A DNA stretch of 16,418 nucleotides, from the NCBI GenBank assembly GCA_017521345.1, contig JAFXCU010000135.1, positions 1 to 16,418 of the forward strand, read 5' to 3'. Source of the DNA: Ruminiclostridium sp. GTDB lineage: Bacteria; Bacillota_A; Clostridia; Oscillospirales; Oscillospiraceae. A program made the translations under genes and the position numbers. The notes beneath the pieces were generated by a model. The model worked only from the letters and a program-made list of their open reading frames with translations. It did no database searches and had not been told where the DNA came from. Below are positions 7,109 through 13,043 of the stretch, in pieces. Each line of letters opens with the position of its first letter. The first letter of the stretch is position 1.

Positions 7109-7191
7109 AGAAGCGTTTACCGGCACGCCCATGTCGCGCCGGAAAACGAATCACATTCTTTTTCGCCGTAAACGGCGAAACTTTGCGAGGC
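7109..7191 (+). repeat. Four-hairpin intergenic element, truncated copy C (H2 and H1 only)
   Basis: GAGAAG, then H2 7114-7124/7138-7148 (11 positions, one mismatch), a linker, H1 7161-7169/7172-7180 (TTTCGCCGT arm) and the end AACTTTGCGAGGC (7179-7191). H3 and H4 are missing. It lies between two convergent genes (nitroreductase and cinA), so unlike copies A, B and D it does not bridge a stop codon and a start codon. Confidence 0.75.
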
Positions 7192-7194
7192 ATC

Positions 7195-7232
7195 AAAAAA
7201 GGTCGTGCTGCACATTGCAGCACGACCTTTTT
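7195..7232. terminator. Bidirectional terminator at the cinA 3' end
   Basis: Perfect 12 bp stem GGTCGTGCTGCA/TGCAGCACGACC (7201-7212/7216-7227), loop CAT, with A6 on one side and T5 on the other, so it can work on both strands. It ends 4 nt from the cinA stop codon (7237-7239). Confidence 0.93.
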
Positions 7233-7236
7233 GCGT

Positions 7237-8484
7237 TTACAGTTTTCCGGTGAGATGTCGGCGGACCATATCCAGGGCGGTGCCGGCCGCCATGCGGCGG
7301 ACCCGCTCCCGATCCCCACGGCCTGCGTGGAACTCCCGGACGATGCACTGGTCCTCCCAGGCCAGGCCCAGGTAGACCAGACCCACGGGATTGCCCCGGT
7401 CGTCGGAATCCGGTCCCGCCACGCCGGTGGCAGACACGGCGATGTCACAGCCCAGGGCCTCCTTGGCCCCACGGGCCATGGCCTCGGCCACCTGGGGAGA
7501 GACCGCACCGTGATCCTCCAGCAGGTCCCAGGACACTCCCAGCAGGCCTGCCTTTACCTGGTTGGTATAGCTCACCACGCCGCCCATGAACACCTGGGAG
7601 GAGCCGGGCAGGTCGGTGATGAGCTTGGCAATGAGACCTCCGGTGCAGGACTCGGCAGTGCCCATGGTCAGGCCCTTTTCCCGCAGAAGGTTGAAACAGA
7701 CCTCCTGGACGGAGTTCACATCCACGCCGATGACGTAGTCCCCCATGATGGCCTTCACCTGCTCCTCCACGGGGGCGATGAGGGCGAAAGCCTCTTCCTC
7801 CGTGTCGGCATGGGCGGTGATCCGCAGCTCGGTGCCGGTGGGCTTGGCGTAGGGGGCCAGGGTGGGGTTGTGGAGGGCATTCATCAGGTCCCGCAGCTTG
7901 TCCTCCACGGCGGACTCACCGATGCCGAAGGTCTTCACCGTCCGGGAGACGATGACACCGTCGGACAGGGCCTTCAGGTAGGGGACCGCCCGGTGGCGGA
8001 ACATCATCTCACACTCCCGGGGCGGGCCGGGGAGCATGAGCACATGGACCCCGTCGGCCTCAAAGGCCACGCCGGGGGCGGTGCCCCAGTCGTTTTCCAG
8101 CACGGTGCAGCCCTCGGGGAGCATGGCCTGCTGGAGGTTGTTCTCGGTCATGGGACGCTCCATCTGGAGGAATCGGTCCCGGATGCGCTGGGCGGAGGGC
8201 TCATGGAAGAAGAGCTCCTTGCCGAAGGCCTCCGCCAGGGCCACCTTGGTCAGGTCGTCGCAGGTGGGGCCCAGGCCGCCGGTGGTGATGATGATATCGG
8301 CACGGGTCCGGGCGATGTCCACCGCCTGGCGGACCCGCTCGGGATTATCCCCCACCACGGTATGGTAAAAGACGTTGATGCCCAGCTCGGACAGGCCCTC
8401 AGAGATCATCTGGGCGTCGGTATTGGCGATGTTGCCCAGCAGCAGTTCGGTGCCGATGGCGATGAGTTCAGCGGTATGGCTCAT
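7237..8484 (-). CDS. cinA: CinA: COG1058 pyrophosphatase domain + PncC nicotinamide-nucleotide amidase
   Basis: A 415-residue two-domain CinA. Residues 1-170 are the MoCF-like (COG1058) domain with GTELLLGNIANTDAQ (11-25) and TTGGLGPTCDDLTK (67-80). Characterised members of this domain hydrolyse ADP-ribose and related dinucleotides. Residues about 255-415 are the PncC domain with the active-site region TAESCTGG (276-283) and ATGVAGPD (352-359), which deamidates NMN in pyridine-nucleotide recycling. The historical link to competence and RecA holds in Streptococcus and Bacillus; there is no recA next to it here. The ATG at 8484-8482 has AAAGGAG just upstream. It lies downstream of thiI, separated by repeat copy D, and is probably co-transcribed with it, since I see no promoter in the gap. 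Confidence 0.96.
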   Translation of the reverse strand: MSHTAELIAIGTELLLGNIANTDAQMISEGLSELGINVFYHTVVGDNPERVRQAVDIARTRADIIITTGGLGPTCDDLTKVALAEAFGKELFFHEPSAQRIRDRFLQMERPMTENNLQQAMLPEGCTVLENDWGTAPGVAFEADGVHVLMLPGPPRECEMMFRHRAVPYLKALSDGVIVSRTVKTFGIGESAVEDKLRDLMNALHNPTLAPYAKPTGTELRITAHADTEEEAFALIAPVEEQVKAIMGDYVIGVDVNSVQEVCFNLLREKGLTMGTAESCTGGLIAKLITDLPGSSQVFMGGVVSYTNQVKAGLLGVSWDLLEDHGAVSPQVAEAMARGAKEALGCDIAVSATGVAGPDSDDRGNPVGLVYLGLAWEDQCIVREFHAGRGDRERVRRMAAGTALDMVRRHLTGKL

Positions 8485-8503
8485 AGAATCTCCTTTCTCT
8501 GAA

Positions 8504-8675
8504 GCCTCGCAGAGTTCACGGCCTCAGGCCGTGAAGAAAATCCAAATCATAGTTTCCGGCGGCGTGTATGTCGGAAACTATACTGCTCACGCAGGGAACG
8601 TGCGGGCCTTGGCCCGTGCGCTGAGCTGCGTGCAAAAATCACATTTTGGAGCCCAGCGCAGCGGGTCCAAAATGT
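8504..8675 (-). repeat. Four-hairpin intergenic element, copy D (thiI-cinA gap)
   Basis: Plus-strand order: GCCTCGCAGAG (8504-8514), H1 8515-8523/8527-8535 (TTCACGGCC arm, 9 bp), H2 8549-8558/8572-8581 (ATAGTTTCCG arm, 10 bp), linker CTCACGCAGGGAACGTGCG, H3 8603-8607/8612-8616 (CGGGC arm), H4 8641-8650/8666-8675 (ACATTTTGGA arm, 10 bp). Along transcription, H4 comes 1 nt after the thiI stop codon and CTCTGCGAGGC lies 7 nt before the cinA ribosome binding site. The apical part of H4 (AGCCCAGCG...GCGGGT) is nearly the same as in copy B. Confidence 0.8.
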
Positions 8676-8676
8676 C

Positions 8677-9885
8677 TTACTCCCACTCCACGGTGACCCG
8701 CTCGATGCCGTCCATGGCCCGCTGGATCAGGCCTTCCATGTCCAGCTTGGCCTCGGCCTCCAGGATCTCCTCCATGGAGGGTCGGGTCTTGGGGTGACGG
8801 GGGGTGAAGACGGTACAGCAATCCTCATAGGGCAGGATGGAGGTCTCAAAGGTGTTGATCTTCCGGGCGATGCGGATGATCTCCTCCTTGTCCATGCCGA
8901 TGACGGGACGGAAGACAGGCAGGCTGCAGGCGGCGTTGGTCACCGCCATGGCCTCCATGGTCTGGCTGGCCACCTGGCCCAGGGACTCACCGGTGACCAG
9001 AGCGTGGGCACCCACACGGAGGGCCACCTGCTCGGAGATGCGCATCATGAACCGGCGCATGAGCAGGGTGAACAGGGACTCGGGGCAGGAGCGGCGGAGC
9101 TCCTCCTGGATCTCGGTGAAGGGCACCACATGGACGGTCATCCGGCCGCACCAGGGGGTGATGAGACGGGCCAGCTCCAGGACCTTGTCCTTGGCCTCGG
9201 GGGAGGTGTAGGGATAGCTGAAGAAGTGGACCATCTCCAGGGACAGGCCGCGCTTGGCCATCATCCAGGAAGCCACGGGGCTGTCGATGCCGCCGGACAG
9301 CAGGGAGACCGCTCTGCCCCCCACGCCCACAGGCAGGCCGCCTGCACCGGGGGTGGTGTTGGCGTGGACGTAGGCCGCAAAGTCACGGACCTCCACGTGG
9401 ACCACCACGTCAGGGGTGTGCATATCGGCCCGCAGATGCTCAAAGGCCTCGTCCAGCTCGCCGCCCACAAACTGGGACAGCTGGATGGAGGACATGGGGA
9501 AGGACTTGTCGGAGCGCTTGGACTCCACCTTGAAGGTCTCGGCCTCCATGAGGTCGTCGTACAGGTAGGTCTTGGCGGTCTCCAGGATGGCCTCGGGGGT
9601 CTTGTCGCAGGCCTTGGCTCGGGACAGGCCCACCACGCCGAAGAGGTTCTTCAGGGTCTCAAAGGCGCCGTCCATGTCGCAGTCCAGGCTCTGGGGCTCC
9701 ACGTAAGTAATGGACTGACGGGAATAGATGCGGAACTTGCCGTATCTCTGGAGACGGCGGCGGGCGTTGGACATGAGGCGGTCCTCGAAGTGATGGCGGT
9801 TCAGGCCCTTCAGGACCATTTCGCCCATCTTCATCAGGATGATCTCGTCACCCACAGGAGGGGTGTAGTTCTTCATATGTGCCAT
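8677..9885 (-). CDS. thiI: tRNA 4-thiouridine synthetase ThiI (no rhodanese domain)
   Basis: ThiI adenylates U8 of tRNA and transfers sulfur to form 4-thiouridine, and in many bacteria also supplies sulfur for thiamine. The product is 402 residues: an N-terminal ferredoxin-like plus THUMP region (about 60-165), then a PP-loop ATPase with SGGIDSP (197-203) and LVTGESLGQVASQT (296-309), and the conserved YEDCCTVF (353-360). The C-terminal rhodanese domain of the E. coli enzyme is absent, as in Bacillus-type ThiI, so a partner cysteine desulfurase is expected; none is in this window. The start at 9885 is preceded by AAAGGA, about 10 nt away, inside a near-palindrome (AAGGAATTCCTCCTT); the Met at codon 4 is an alternative start. 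cinA follows. Confidence 0.96.
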   Translation of the reverse strand: MAHMKNYTPPVGDEIILMKMGEMVLKGLNRHHFEDRLMSNARRRLQRYGKFRIYSRQSITYVEPQSLDCDMDGAFETLKNLFGVVGLSRAKACDKTPEAILETAKTYLYDDLMEAETFKVESKRSDKSFPMSSIQLSQFVGGELDEAFEHLRADMHTPDVVVHVEVRDFAAYVHANTTPGAGGLPVGVGGRAVSLLSGGIDSPVASWMMAKRGLSLEMVHFFSYPYTSPEAKDKVLELARLITPWCGRMTVHVVPFTEIQEELRRSCPESLFTLLMRRFMMRISEQVALRVGAHALVTGESLGQVASQTMEAMAVTNAACSLPVFRPVIGMDKEEIIRIARKINTFETSILPYEDCCTVFTPRHPKTRPSMEEILEAEAKLDMEGLIQRAMDGIERVTVEWE

Positions 9886-9925
9886 AAGGAGGAATTCCTT
9901 TCCTTGTTAAAATAAATTACCCTTT

Positions 9926-9954
9926 AGTATACCCCAGAACGGTTGAATCTTCAA
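9926..9954 (-). promoter_or_regulatory. thiI promoter
   Basis: Minus strand: TTGAAG (9954-9949), 17 nt spacer, TATACT (9931-9926). The -35 overlaps a short inverted repeat TTGAA-N2-TTCAA. It is divergent from the Crp/Fnr-family gene. Confidence 0.75.
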
Positions 9955-9965
9955 GGAAAATTGTA

Positions 9966-9994
9966 TGGTCAAGAGAGCTGTTTTTTGATATAAT
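9966..9994 (+). promoter_or_regulatory. Promoter of the Crp/Fnr-family gene
   Basis: TGGTCA (4 of 6 matches to the -35 consensus, 9966-9971), 17 nt spacer, perfect TATAAT (9989-9994); predicted start near 10001. Confidence 0.65.
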
Positions 9995-10005
9995 AATACA
10001 TATTC

Positions 10006-10022
10006 TTGATAAAAGGTATCAA
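10006..10022. promoter_or_regulatory. Inverted repeat TTGATA-N5-TATCAA, possible autoregulatory operator
   Basis: Perfect 6 bp arms with 5 nt between them, centred at about +14 from the predicted start of the Crp/Fnr-family gene. The arms resemble the FNR half-site TTGAT, but the spacing is wider than the standard TTGAT-N4-ATCAA. The position would suit repression. Confidence 0.5.
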
Positions 10023-10042
10023 ATTTCCCCAGGAGGTCTGTT

Positions 10043-10699
10043 ATGGAATTTTCTGAACTCTTTCCCGTCTTTTCCAAGCTCACCAAAGCCCAGCAGGACC
10101 GGCTGATGGCCGGGGTCAGCAAACGGACCGCCCCCAAGGGGACCCTTCTCCACAACGGAGAGGCCGACTGCCTGGGATTGGTCCTGGTGGCCGAAGGCCA
10201 GCTGCGGGCCTACCTCACCTCAGACGAGGGCCGGCAGATCACCCTCTACCGCCTCTTCCCCTGGGACCTGTGCCTCTTCTCGGCCTCCTGCTCCATGCGG
10301 AGCATCCAGTTTGACATCCAGCTGGAGGCGGAAAAGGACACGGAATTCTGGCTCATCCCCGCCGACCTGTACCAGGCCCTGGCGGAGGACTCCCTGGCGG
10401 TGGCCAACCACACCAACGAGATCCTCTCCGCCCGGTTCACCGAGGTCATGTGGCTCATGGAGCAGATCCTCTGGCGGCGGATGGACAAGCGTCTGGCGAG
10501 CTTCCTTCTGGAGGAAATGACCCTGGAGGACAGCCCCCTCCTGAAGATCACCCACGACCGCATCGCCGACCACCTGGGCACCGCCCGGGAGGTGGTCACC
10601 CGGATGCTGCGGTATCTCCAGAACGAGGGCATGGTGACGCTGAGCCGTGGAAGCATCACCGTCACCGACGAAGAAAAACTGCGGGAACTCAACGCCTGA
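10043..10699 (+). CDS. Crp/Fnr-family transcriptional regulator
   Basis: A 218-residue protein with an N-terminal cyclic-nucleotide-binding-like beta barrel (about 8-125; GTLLHNGEADCLGLVLVAEGQ fits the family), a dimerisation helix (about 110-140) and a C-terminal Crp-type helix-turn-helix (about 150-215, with RIADHLGTAREVVTRMLRYL as the recognition part). It lacks the N-terminal cysteine cluster of E. coli Fnr, so an [4Fe-4S] oxygen sensor of that type is unlikely. It does have a C-X5-C pair in CLFSASC, at about residues 76-82, which I recall as common in clostridial members. The ATG at 10043 has AGGAGG 6 nt upstream. The ligand and regulon cannot be told from sequence. It may regulate itself and the nearby ferredoxin operon. 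Confidence 0.93.
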   Translation: MEFSELFPVFSKLTKAQQDRLMAGVSKRTAPKGTLLHNGEADCLGLVLVAEGQLRAYLTSDEGRQITLYRLFPWDLCLFSASCSMRSIQFDIQLEAEKDTEFWLIPADLYQALAEDSLAVANHTNEILSARFTEVMWLMEQILWRRMDKRLASFLLEEMTLEDSPLLKITHDRIADHLGTAREVVTRMLRYLQNEGMVTLSRGSITVTDEEKLRELNA

Positions 10700-10704
10700 C
10701 CGAC

Positions 10705-10744
10705 AAAAACGCCGCTCTGTGACAGCCATCACAGAGCGGCGTTT
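10705..10744. terminator. Shared terminator between the regulator and the small membrane protein gene
   Basis: A 16 bp perfect stem (10707-10722/10729-10744; inner arms CTCTGTGA/TCACAGAG) with loop CAGCCA. The T-run is better on the minus strand (GTTTTTG) than on the plus strand (GTTTCTATAT). It serves two convergent genes. Confidence 0.88.
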
Positions 10745-10770
10745 CTATATGCTTATCAAATTGGAACGGG

Positions 10771-10971
10771 TCAGCCTTTCGGCTTCGAACGGGACCAAAC
10801 AACACCTGCAAGGCCCCCGCATACCACGGCCACACCCACGCAAACGGCTCTTGCAAGGTTACTCAGATCCAGGAACCCACTGCCGGTAACTGTGACCGCA
10901 CAGAGGATGGCTAACACGGCTGCAGCCGCCAAAAGAATGCTGATCCCTTTGAGGATGATATTCTTTTTCAT
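10771..10971 (-). CDS. Small two-helix membrane protein
   Basis: I do not recognise a family. The product is 66 residues: MKK start, hydrophobic helix about 5-29 (ILKGISILLAAAAVLAILCA), a short polar loop, second helix about 40-59 (AVCVGVAVVCGGLAGVVW), and a basic tail SRSKPKG. It is supported as a real gene by AAGGAG 9 nt before the ATG, by its own promoter (11013-11041) and by a terminator after the stop codon. The basic tail suggests both ends face the cytoplasm. It is separate from the trxA operon, being divided from it by a hairpin and its own promoter. Confidence 0.75.
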   Translation of the reverse strand: MKKNIILKGISILLAAAAVLAILCAVTVTGSGFLDLSNLARAVCVGVAVVCGGLAGVVWSRSKPKG

Positions 10972-11012
10972 GGGATCACACTCCTTTGCAAAACTCGTAG
11001 GTTCCTGCTTCT

Positions 11013-11041
11013 ATCCTACCATACAAACTCCCACCACACAA
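11013..11041 (-). promoter_or_regulatory. Promoter of the small membrane protein gene
   Basis: Minus strand: TTGTGT (11041-11036), 17 nt spacer, TAGGAT (11018-11013). The -35 starts 3 nt after the hairpin that closes the trxA operon. Confidence 0.6.
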
Positions 11042-11044
11042 GCG

Positions 11045-11073
11045 CAGGCCCAGCGGATACTACGCTGGGCCTG
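11045..11073 (-). terminator. Hairpin after trxA (weak T-run)
   Basis: Perfect 11 bp stem CAGGCCCAGCG/CGCTGGGCCTG with a 7 nt loop, 7 nt after the trxA stop codon. On the trxA strand it is followed by CGCTTGTGTGG rather than a clean T-run, so termination may be incomplete. Confidence 0.55.
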
Positions 11074-11080
11074 TGGCGTT

Positions 11081-11389
11081 TTACTTCATCAGGTCCTCAA
11101 TGGCCTCCTTGGGCATGACGCCCACGGCCTTGTTGGCCTCCTTGCCGTCCTTCATCACCACCAGGGTGGGGATGCTCATGATCCCGAACTGAGCGGCCAG
11201 GGCCTGCTCCTCGTCCACGTTGATCTTGCCCACCTTCCACTCGGGGTGCTCGTCGGCGATCTGGTCCACGATGGGAGAGACCATCCGGCAGGGACCGCAC
11301 CAGCTGGCCCAGAAGTCCAGCAGGACGGGGACTTCACTGTTGAGAACTTCCTCCTGGAAGTTGTTTACGTTGATCTGCTTGCTGTTCAT
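11081..11389 (-). CDS. trxA: Thioredoxin
   Basis: A 102-residue thioredoxin with the active-site motif WCGPC (C31, C34), the buried Asp in LLDFWASW, and the cis-Pro region SIPTLVVMKDG. All are intact and there is no signal peptide, so it acts in the cytoplasm as a disulfide reductant. AGGAGGA lies upstream of the ATG. It is the last gene of a three-gene minus-strand operon, 23 nt after the NapH-like membrane Fe-S protein. The grouping with a ferredoxin and a membrane Fe-S protein suggests a redox role, but no thioredoxin reductase is present in the window. Confidence 0.95.
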   Translation of the reverse strand: MNSKQINVNNFQEEVLNSEVPVLLDFWASWCGPCRMVSPIVDQIADEHPEWKVGKINVDEEQALAAQFGIMSIPTLVVMKDGKEANKAVGVMPKEAIEDLMK

Positions 11390-11412
11390 AGGTCATCCTC
11401 CTTTTATTCACA

Positions 11413-11991
11413 TCATTCTTTTGCTTTCACTTTACAGATGAGGGTGGTCATGGTGCCCATGGGGCAGTACACGCACCAGCTCCGGGGCTTGAACAGGACC
11501 ATGGTCACCAGCCCCAGGATGGTGGAGGTGAGCATGACGCTGTAGAAGCCGAAGGCGAACTGGGCCACACCGTCAGAGAACAGGGTCCCGTGATAGGCCC
11601 AGTGCCAGGGGACCTGGAAGGTCCACAGGATGGTCACCACTTCCTGGAGATCCCGGGCTCCGGCAAAGACCAGGCCGGTGTTCCACAGCATCAGCAGGAA
11701 CATGGCCAGGAAAAAGACCAGGAATCCGTACCGGAAGGCCTTGGACACCATCCACCGGGGCATATCCCGCTTCCGGGAGAGGCCGAACCGTCCCCCCAGC
11801 AGGGCCAGGAGCTGGCCCCGGTCGCAGTACCGGTGGCAGTAGCCCTTGTTCCCCGTCACCAGGGCGATGATCAGGGGGGTGCAGAAGAAGATCAGCCCCA
11901 GCCAGGCAAAGAGAATATTCAGAAAGCCCAGGGTCAGGTAGACCAGAGAGACGATCCACAGATAGTCATACCACTTTTTCTGCTGTTTCAT
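11413..11991 (-). CDS. NapH-like membrane 4Fe-4S protein
   Basis: A 192-residue membrane protein with about four to five hydrophobic helices (about 10-30, 31-46, 88-109, 117-137, 143-168). It has two cysteine motifs facing the same side: C52-HRY-C56 followed by DRGQLLALLG, and C173-VY-C176-PMG. This resembles the NapH/MauN/CcoG-type Fer4_5 region, in which CX2-3C(P) pairs bind iron-sulfur centres or transfer electrons at the membrane. The start at 11991 (MKQQKKWYDY) has GGGAGG 7 nt upstream, and its ATG overlaps the TGA of the ferredoxin gene (ATGA), so the two are translationally coupled. A longer open frame to 12060 is within the ferredoxin gene and is rejected. Exact electron donor and acceptor are unknown. 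Confidence 0.75.
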   Translation of the reverse strand: MKQQKKWYDYLWIVSLVYLTLGFLNILFAWLGLIFFCTPLIIALVTGNKGYCHRYCDRGQLLALLGGRFGLSRKRDMPRWMVSKAFRYGFLVFFLAMFLLMLWNTGLVFAGARDLQEVVTILWTFQVPWHWAYHGTLFSDGVAQFAFGFYSVMLTSTILGLVTMVLFKPRSWCVYCPMGTMTTLICKVKAKE

Positions 11992-12200
11992 CGGTCCACC
12001 TCCCGAATCTCTATGATGCTGGCCGGGCACTCCTTGGCACATTTTTTGCAGCCGATGCACAGGGCCTCGTCCACCAGGGCGTACAGCCCCTTATAGATGG
12101 AGATAGCCTCTCTGGGGCACACCTTCCTGCAGCAGCCGCAGGAGGCGCACAGGTCCCGGTCCACCCGGGCCAGCCGCTTTTTCTTTTTTCCTTCTGCCAT
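11988..12200 (-). CDS. 2x[4Fe-4S] ferredoxin-type protein
   Basis: A 70-residue ferredoxin with two classical cluster motifs: C18-xx-C21-xx-C24-xxx-C28-P and C48-xx-C51-xx-C54-xxx-C58-P. The lysine-rich N-terminus (AEGKKKKRLARVDRD) is unusual for an otherwise acidic family. I chose the ATG at 12200-12198 because AAGGAGG lies 7 nt upstream; an in-frame extension to 12329 would read through the promoter and a terminator. Its stop codon overlaps the start of the next gene by 3 nt. First gene of the ferredoxin > membrane Fe-S > trxA operon. Confidence 0.9.
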   Translation of the reverse strand: MAEGKKKKRLARVDRDLCASCGCCRKVCPREAISIYKGLYALVDEALCIGCKKCAKECPASIIEIREVDR

Positions 12201-12228
12201 GGGGCTCCCTCCTTGTTTCTTTGGCTCC

Positions 12229-12268
12229 AGTATACCACAGATCTCGGGGGCTTCCGTGATAATATCAC
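12229..12268 (-). promoter_or_regulatory. Ferredoxin-operon promoter with an upstream Crp/Fnr-like palindrome
   Basis: Minus strand: TGG followed by TATACT (12234-12229), an extended -10. There is no good -35. Instead the palindrome GTGATA-A-TATCAC (12256-12268) is centred about 40 nt before the predicted start, the place of class II Crp/Fnr activator sites. It reads GTGA-N5-TCAC, one base tighter than the Crp site GTGA-N6-TCAC. Confidence 0.6.
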
Positions 12269-12272
12269 CCCG

Positions 12273-12310
12273 AAAAAAGCCCAGCCCCGGCAGGTACTGC
12301 CGAGGCCGGG
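12273..12310 (-). terminator. Terminator of the GPR1/YaaH-like transporter gene
   Basis: Minus strand: a 14-position stem around loop TAC (12281-12294/12298-12311 with two mismatches) followed by CTTTTTTCGG. It lies about 47 nt after the stop codon; 12311-12357 holds nothing else I can name. It also shields the ferredoxin promoter from upstream transcription. Confidence 0.82.
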
Positions 12311-12357
12311 AATCTTGAGCCGGTTTCAATTGGTCGTAGTAGAGTTAAGTGTTTGAA

Positions 12358-12894
12358 TTAACCCAGCACGTGGGGGTACAGCAGGAAGAAGGAGACGAAG
12401 CCGATGGCCAGGTTGCAGACGCCGGCCAGCTTGCTCAGCTTGGGATTCTCGGTGTACCAGCCGAAGACTAGAGTGATGAGCAGGATGTCGATGACCACGC
12501 AGTCAATGCCCAGGGGCCAGATCAGGCCGTCCGCAAAGGCGCGGATGGTGAACAGGACCACCAGGATCAGAGCGCAGAAGAAGAAGTGTGCCATGACCTT
12601 CTTGTCGCCGCCCTTCAGGAAGAAGAGACCAACCAGGATCCAGAACAGGCCGAAGAAGCCGAACACGGTGCCCAGATACTTGCTGTGGTCGCCGCCCACG
12701 CTGAACAGGAACATGCTGACAGAGGTGTACAGCTGGCAGACACCGCCGAAGATGATGGCGATGTAGCCCAGGGTGCGGGAGAGTTTTTCATGGTCAGCGC
12801 CCTTGACGCCGACACCGACCTGTTCCAGGCCGAAGCAGATAACGGTAGCAAACAGGCCAAAAACGCCAATTGCCTCAGGATTTACAGGGAGCAT
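12358..12894 (-). CDS. GPR1/FUN34/YaaH-like six-helix transporter (acetate/succinate type)
   Basis: A 178-residue integral membrane protein with six hydrophobic segments (about 8-28, 42-62, 74-94, 100-117, 125-146, 154-174). Its start NPEAIGVFGLFAT matches the family signature NP-x-P-[LF]-G-L-x-[GST] only in part: the Pro of the core is Ala, and Leu is Ile/Val. Known members (YaaH/SatP) transport acetate and succinate. The deviation makes the substrate uncertain, and I rate the family as probable. The ATG at 12894-12892 (MLPVNPEAIG) has AAGGAGGA 5 nt upstream; an in-frame extension to 12993 is leader sequence. It is a single-gene unit with its own promoter, a structured leader and a terminator. 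Confidence 0.65.
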   Translation of the reverse strand: MLPVNPEAIGVFGLFATVICFGLEQVGVGVKGADHEKLSRTLGYIAIIFGGVCQLYTSVSMFLFSVGGDHSKYLGTVFGFFGLFWILVGLFFLKGGDKKVMAHFFFCALILVVLFTIRAFADGLIWPLGIDCVVIDILLITLVFGWYTENPKLSKLAGVCNLAIGFVSFFLLYPHVLG

Positions 12895-12943
12895 AATGTC
12901 CTCCTTAGAAAATAGTGATGGTAATGACGATGAAACCGGAAAT

Positions 12944-12986
12944 CCAGGTACCCGCCCGACAAAGTTGTCGTTTTTTGCGAACCTGG
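12944..12986 (-). other. Nested hairpin in the transporter 5' leader
   Basis: An outer stem CCAGGT/ACCTGG (12944-12949/12981-12986) encloses an inner stem CGACA/TGTCG (12957-12961/12966-12970) and a T6/A6 tract. It lies about 50 nt before the transporter start codon in the predicted leader. On the plus strand the inner hairpin plus T6 would look like a terminator, but no plus-strand gene ends here. Possible cis-regulatory structure. Confidence 0.4.
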
Positions 12987-13013
12987 GCATCAATTAGCCC
13001 ACACCATACAGGA

Positions 13014-13043
13014 ATCCTACCAAAAAGACAATCTATTTGACAA
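13014..13043 (-). promoter_or_regulatory. Promoter of the GPR1/YaaH-like gene
   Basis: Minus strand: TTGTCA (13043-13038), 18 nt spacer, TAGGAT (13019-13014). An overlapping alternative is TTGTCT (13031-13026), 17 nt, TATGGT (13008-13003). Either gives a leader of about 100 nt. The remainder of the 308 nt gap 12895-13202 holds the nested hairpin (12944-12986), the M23 terminator and AT-rich DNA without a gene. Confidence 0.5.

Noticed and set aside
7183..8502. 439-residue plus-strand frame opposite cinA (and similarly 8794-9915 opposite thiI)
   Set aside because: Antisense shadows of conserved enzymes; low complexity and no translation signals.
12957..12976. Plus-strand hairpin CGACA/TGTCG plus T6 as a terminator
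   Set aside because: Short 5 bp stem and no plus-strand gene ends here; better explained as part of the transporter leader.
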